This document shows positions 22,452 to 24,337 of a stretch of 24,337 nucleotides of DNA, one piece after another. Every line of letters starts with the position of its first letter. Positions within the stretch are counted from its first letter, which is position 1. A program made the position numbers and the translations under genes. Source of the DNA: Hippea sp964442345. GTDB taxonomy: Bacteria > Campylobacterota_A > Desulfurellia > Desulfurellales > Hippeaceae. Where the stretch lies: the NCBI GenBank assembly GCA_964442345.1, contig CAYTZD010000019.1:1-24337 (forward strand), read 5' to 3'. The notes under the pieces were generated by a model. That model made no database searches, had not been told where the DNA came from, and was given only the letters and a program-made list of their open reading frames with translations.

Positions 22452-23492
22452 ATGCTGAGAGACATAGAATGTGAATGTCAGATTGTTAAAAACTTTACAC
22501 CATCTTGGTTTGCAAGTGTTATGGGAACAGGAATACTGGCTTTGACCAGCTTGCTCTATTCGCAATATATTCTTTTTCTGAAAAATGTAGCTTATGTTTT
22601 GTTCTACTTTAATATTATTCTTTTCTTTGTTCTATTGATACCATGGATTCTTAGGTGGATATTTTTTAGAGAAGAAGCGTTAAAAGATTTAAAGCATCCA
22701 ATATTGTCAAATTTTTATGCTACGATAGCAATAGGCATGCTTGTTTTAGCGGCAGATTTTATTGTAATCGGAAAGAATATGAAAATCGGAGAGATTTTTT
22801 GGTTTATAGGAGCATTAGCTACGGTATTCTTTGGCACGCTAACGCCATATTTAATGTTTAAGGGTGAGCATGTTAAACTTGATCATATAAATCCAGCATG
22901 GTTTATTCCACCGGTCGGTTTAATTGTGATTCCTATTGCAGGAAGTTTAATTATTCCGCATGTTTCAGGGTCAGCTCAAGAATTTATAATACTCCTTAAC
23001 TATTTTGGCTGGGGTTCAGGATTTTTTATATATCTTGCCCTGTTTGCCTTGGTGATATATCGTTTTATTCTTCACAAACCTCTACCAAACACACTTTCTC
23101 CGACTATATGGATAAACCTTGGACCTATTGGAGCAGGGACTGTTTCATTGGTTAACTTAATCAAAAACTCATCTTTTATAACAGCGAAAGAACCTTTCTT
23201 TGTGTTTGGATTTTTGTTCTGGGGATTTGGCATATGGTGGTTTATAATAGCTGTTGCAATGACTTTCTACTGCATAAAAAGATTGAGACTTCCCTATGCG
23301 ATGTCTTGGTGGGCTTTTACATTTCCTCTTGGAGCATATGTGGCTGCAAGCCATACAATATCATCGCTGTTTGGAGTCCAACTAATAGATTATATTGGTT
23401 TTGCTTTGTATTGGCTTTTAGTTGTTTTCTGGCTGGTTACTTTTATAAAGACTTTTATAAATGCGTACCATGGAACACTGTTTAAGAATTGA
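22452..23492 (+). CDS. TDT family transporter (TehA/Mae1/SLAC1-like)
   Basis: An integral membrane protein of 346 aa with about ten hydrophobic spans, of the tellurite-resistance/dicarboxylate transporter family. FTPSWFASVMGTGI (15-28) is the family signature at the first span. The motifs LGPIGAG and WWAFTFPLGAY are also typical of the family. Members include C4-dicarboxylate transporters, sulfite exporters and anion channels; the sequence alone does not decide the substrate. In an organism with TCA-centred metabolism, C4-dicarboxylate transport is attractive, while sulfite or other sulfur anions are an alternative. AAAGGAGG lies eight bases before the ATG. It stands alone, flanked by the inverted repeat upstream and a convergent gene downstream. 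Confidence 0.88.
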   Translation: MLRDIECECQIVKNFTPSWFASVMGTGILALTSLLYSQYILFLKNVAYVLFYFNIILFFVLLIPWILRWIFFREEALKDLKHPILSNFYATIAIGMLVLAADFIVIGKNMKIGEIFWFIGALATVFFGTLTPYLMFKGEHVKLDHINPAWFIPPVGLIVIPIAGSLIIPHVSGSAQEFIILLNYFGWGSGFFIYLALFALVIYRFILHKPLPNTLSPTIWINLGPIGAGTVSLVNLIKNSSFITAKEPFFVFGFLFWGFGIWWFIIAVAMTFYCIKRLRLPYAMSWWAFTFPLGAYVAASHTISSLFGVQLIDYIGFALYWLLVVFWLVTFIKTFINAYHGTLFKN

Positions 23493-23620
23493 TCTAATTA
23501 AAGTTGAAAGGTGGTTGAAAAATATGACAAAAGCATAATGACGATAAAGCAAAGCCAAAAATGTTGCAAACCCACTTCTTAACTATTTTGCTATAAATTT
23601 TATAAATCATTTCCTATTTC

Positions 23621-24337
23621 TTACTTACAAGTATAGCCACCATCAATAACCAGTTCACTTCCAGTAACAAATTTCGATTCGTCAGATACAAGATAAAGAA
23701 TGCCGTATGCTACATCTATTGGCTCTCCAATGTGTCCTATTGGATGTAAACTGTCAAGATGCTCTCTAAATCCAGGTTTTCCTTCTCCAAGTTTTTCAAC
23801 TAACGGAGTCCAAATAAAACCAGGATGCACAGAGTTAACTCTTATATTGTCCTTTGCATATATTAATGCATCATTTTTAGTCATTAGTCTAACGGCACCT
23901 TTCGAAGCATGGTAAGCAGGAATATCTCCAGCTCCGATTAATCCGTAAATTGAAGAAAGATTTACAATGCTTCCACCGCCCGATTTTCGCATATAAGGGA
24001 TTGCATGCTTGGTGCAGAAGAAAACCCCTTTTACATTTACATTCATAGTAGCATCCCATTCATCTTCTGTTAATTCGTGGGTTGGTTTGTCAACGCCTGC
24101 TATTCCAGCATTGTTCACAGTTGCATCAAGCCTTCCAAATTCTTTGAATACTTCAGCATAAACTTTCTCAACTTCTTTTTCGTTGGTTACATCAAGATGC
24201 CAAAATTTTGCTATACCACCAGACTTTGTGATCTCATCGGCTAACTCTTGCCCTTCTTTATCAAGAATATCAGTTATAGCAACCTTAGCACCTTCCTTTG
24301 CTAATAAAAGACATGTTTCACGCCCGATTCCTAATGC
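23621..24337 (-). CDS. Short-chain dehydrogenase/reductase, N-terminus cut by window edge
   Basis: Classical SDR oxidoreductase, 238 residues visible, running without a stop to the window edge; probably about 15 residues are missing. The visible start ALGIGRE is the end of the TGxxxGxG cofactor loop. An Asp after the second strand (VAITDI) favours NAD over NADP. NNAG is at visible residues 75-78 and the catalytic Ser129, Tyr142 and Lys146 (AYHASK) are all present. The C-terminal VTGSELVIDGGYT is typical of family members annotated as cyclic-alcohol or hydroxysteroid dehydrogenases; the real substrate is unknown. An internal GTG at 24118 is not the start, since good SDR sequence continues upstream. 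It converges on the TDT gene with a 128-base gap and no clear terminator. Confidence 0.9.
   Translation of the reverse strand, partial: ALGIGRETCLLLAKEGAKVAITDILDKEGQELADEITKSGGIAKFWHLDVTNEKEVEKVYAEVFKEFGRLDATVNNAGIAGVDKPTHELTEDEWDATMNVNVKGVFFCTKHAIPYMRKSGGGSIVNLSSIYGLIGAGDIPAYHASKGAVRLMTKNDALIYAKDNIRVNSVHPGFIWTPLVEKLGEGKPGFREHLDSLHPIGHIGEPIDVAYGILYLVSDESKFVTGSELVIDGGYTCK

Noticed and set aside
23493..23620. Four-codon open frame after the TDT gene (ATG at 23524) and AT-rich symmetry near 23591
   Set aside because: Far too short to be a credible leader peptide with nothing downstream to regulate; the symmetry has no G/C and looks like chance in AT-rich sequence.
1..24337. tRNA, rRNA, CRISPR array, transposase or prophage genes
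   Set aside because: Looked for through cloverleaf-like spacers, regularly spaced repeats and recognisable proteins; none found.

Overview
The window reads as ordinary chromosome of an AT-rich, anaerobic or microaerophilic bacterium. It carries an oxidative/reductive TCA branch built from an LDH-like malate dehydrogenase, a two-subunit class I (Fe-S) fumarase and a four-subunit succinate dehydrogenase/fumarate reductase. It also has a gap-pgk-tpiA-secG cluster, lapAB (Gram-negative envelope), an arylacetate-CoA ligase paired with an ACT protein, and the anaerobe-associated homocysteine trio DUF39/UPF0280/NIL-ferredoxin. This mix fits a sulfur-metabolising, acetate- or organic-acid-using thermophile near Desulfurella/Hippea. 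That placement is inference from gene content and could be wrong; no rRNA or other marker in the window settles it.

Layout. (1) 1-2506, + strand: mdh-fumA-fumB behind a strong promoter whose -10 lies inside a perfect 9-bp dyad. (2) 2523-5997, +: a terminator, a second promoter, then sdhC-sdhD-sdhA-sdhB, closed by a strong terminator that overlaps the end of xseA. (3) 6026-11678, - strand: ACT protein, paaK-like ligase, HIT hydrolase, lapA, lapB, ruvA and xseA in one tightly packed run, read from a promoter near 11711-11738. (4) 11815-16595, +: gap, pgk, tpiA, secG and an orphan oligopeptide-type binding protein, transcribed divergently from block 3. (5) 16592-18936, -: DUF39, UPF0280 and NIL-ferredoxin, convergent with block 4; the two final stop codons overlap. 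(6) 19068-22221, +: YggS-type PLP protein, nicotinamidase-like hydrolase, archaeal-style nicotinate phosphoribosyltransferase and TatD DNase, divergent from block 5. (7) 22222-24337: a 230-bp spacer with a long imperfect inverted repeat, a TDT-family transporter (+), and an SDR gene (-) cut by the window edge.

How the genes fit together. Blocks 1 and 2 interconvert oxaloacetate, malate, fumarate and succinate and link this to the quinone pool. Block 4 supplies the triose part of glycolysis/gluconeogenesis. Block 5 probably makes homocysteine from aspartate semialdehyde and a sulfide-derived sulfur. Block 6 salvages nicotinamide to NAD and guards PLP. Block 3 mixes aromatic acid activation with envelope control and DNA repair.

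No tRNA, rRNA, CRISPR array, insertion sequence or prophage gene was seen. No gene-free stretch exceeds 300 bases; the longest is 22222-22451. The most interesting items are the complete homocysteine operon, the dyad over the mdh promoter, the hairpin in the sdhC initiation region, and the inverted repeat after tatD. I saw no wholly unknown multi-gene system.
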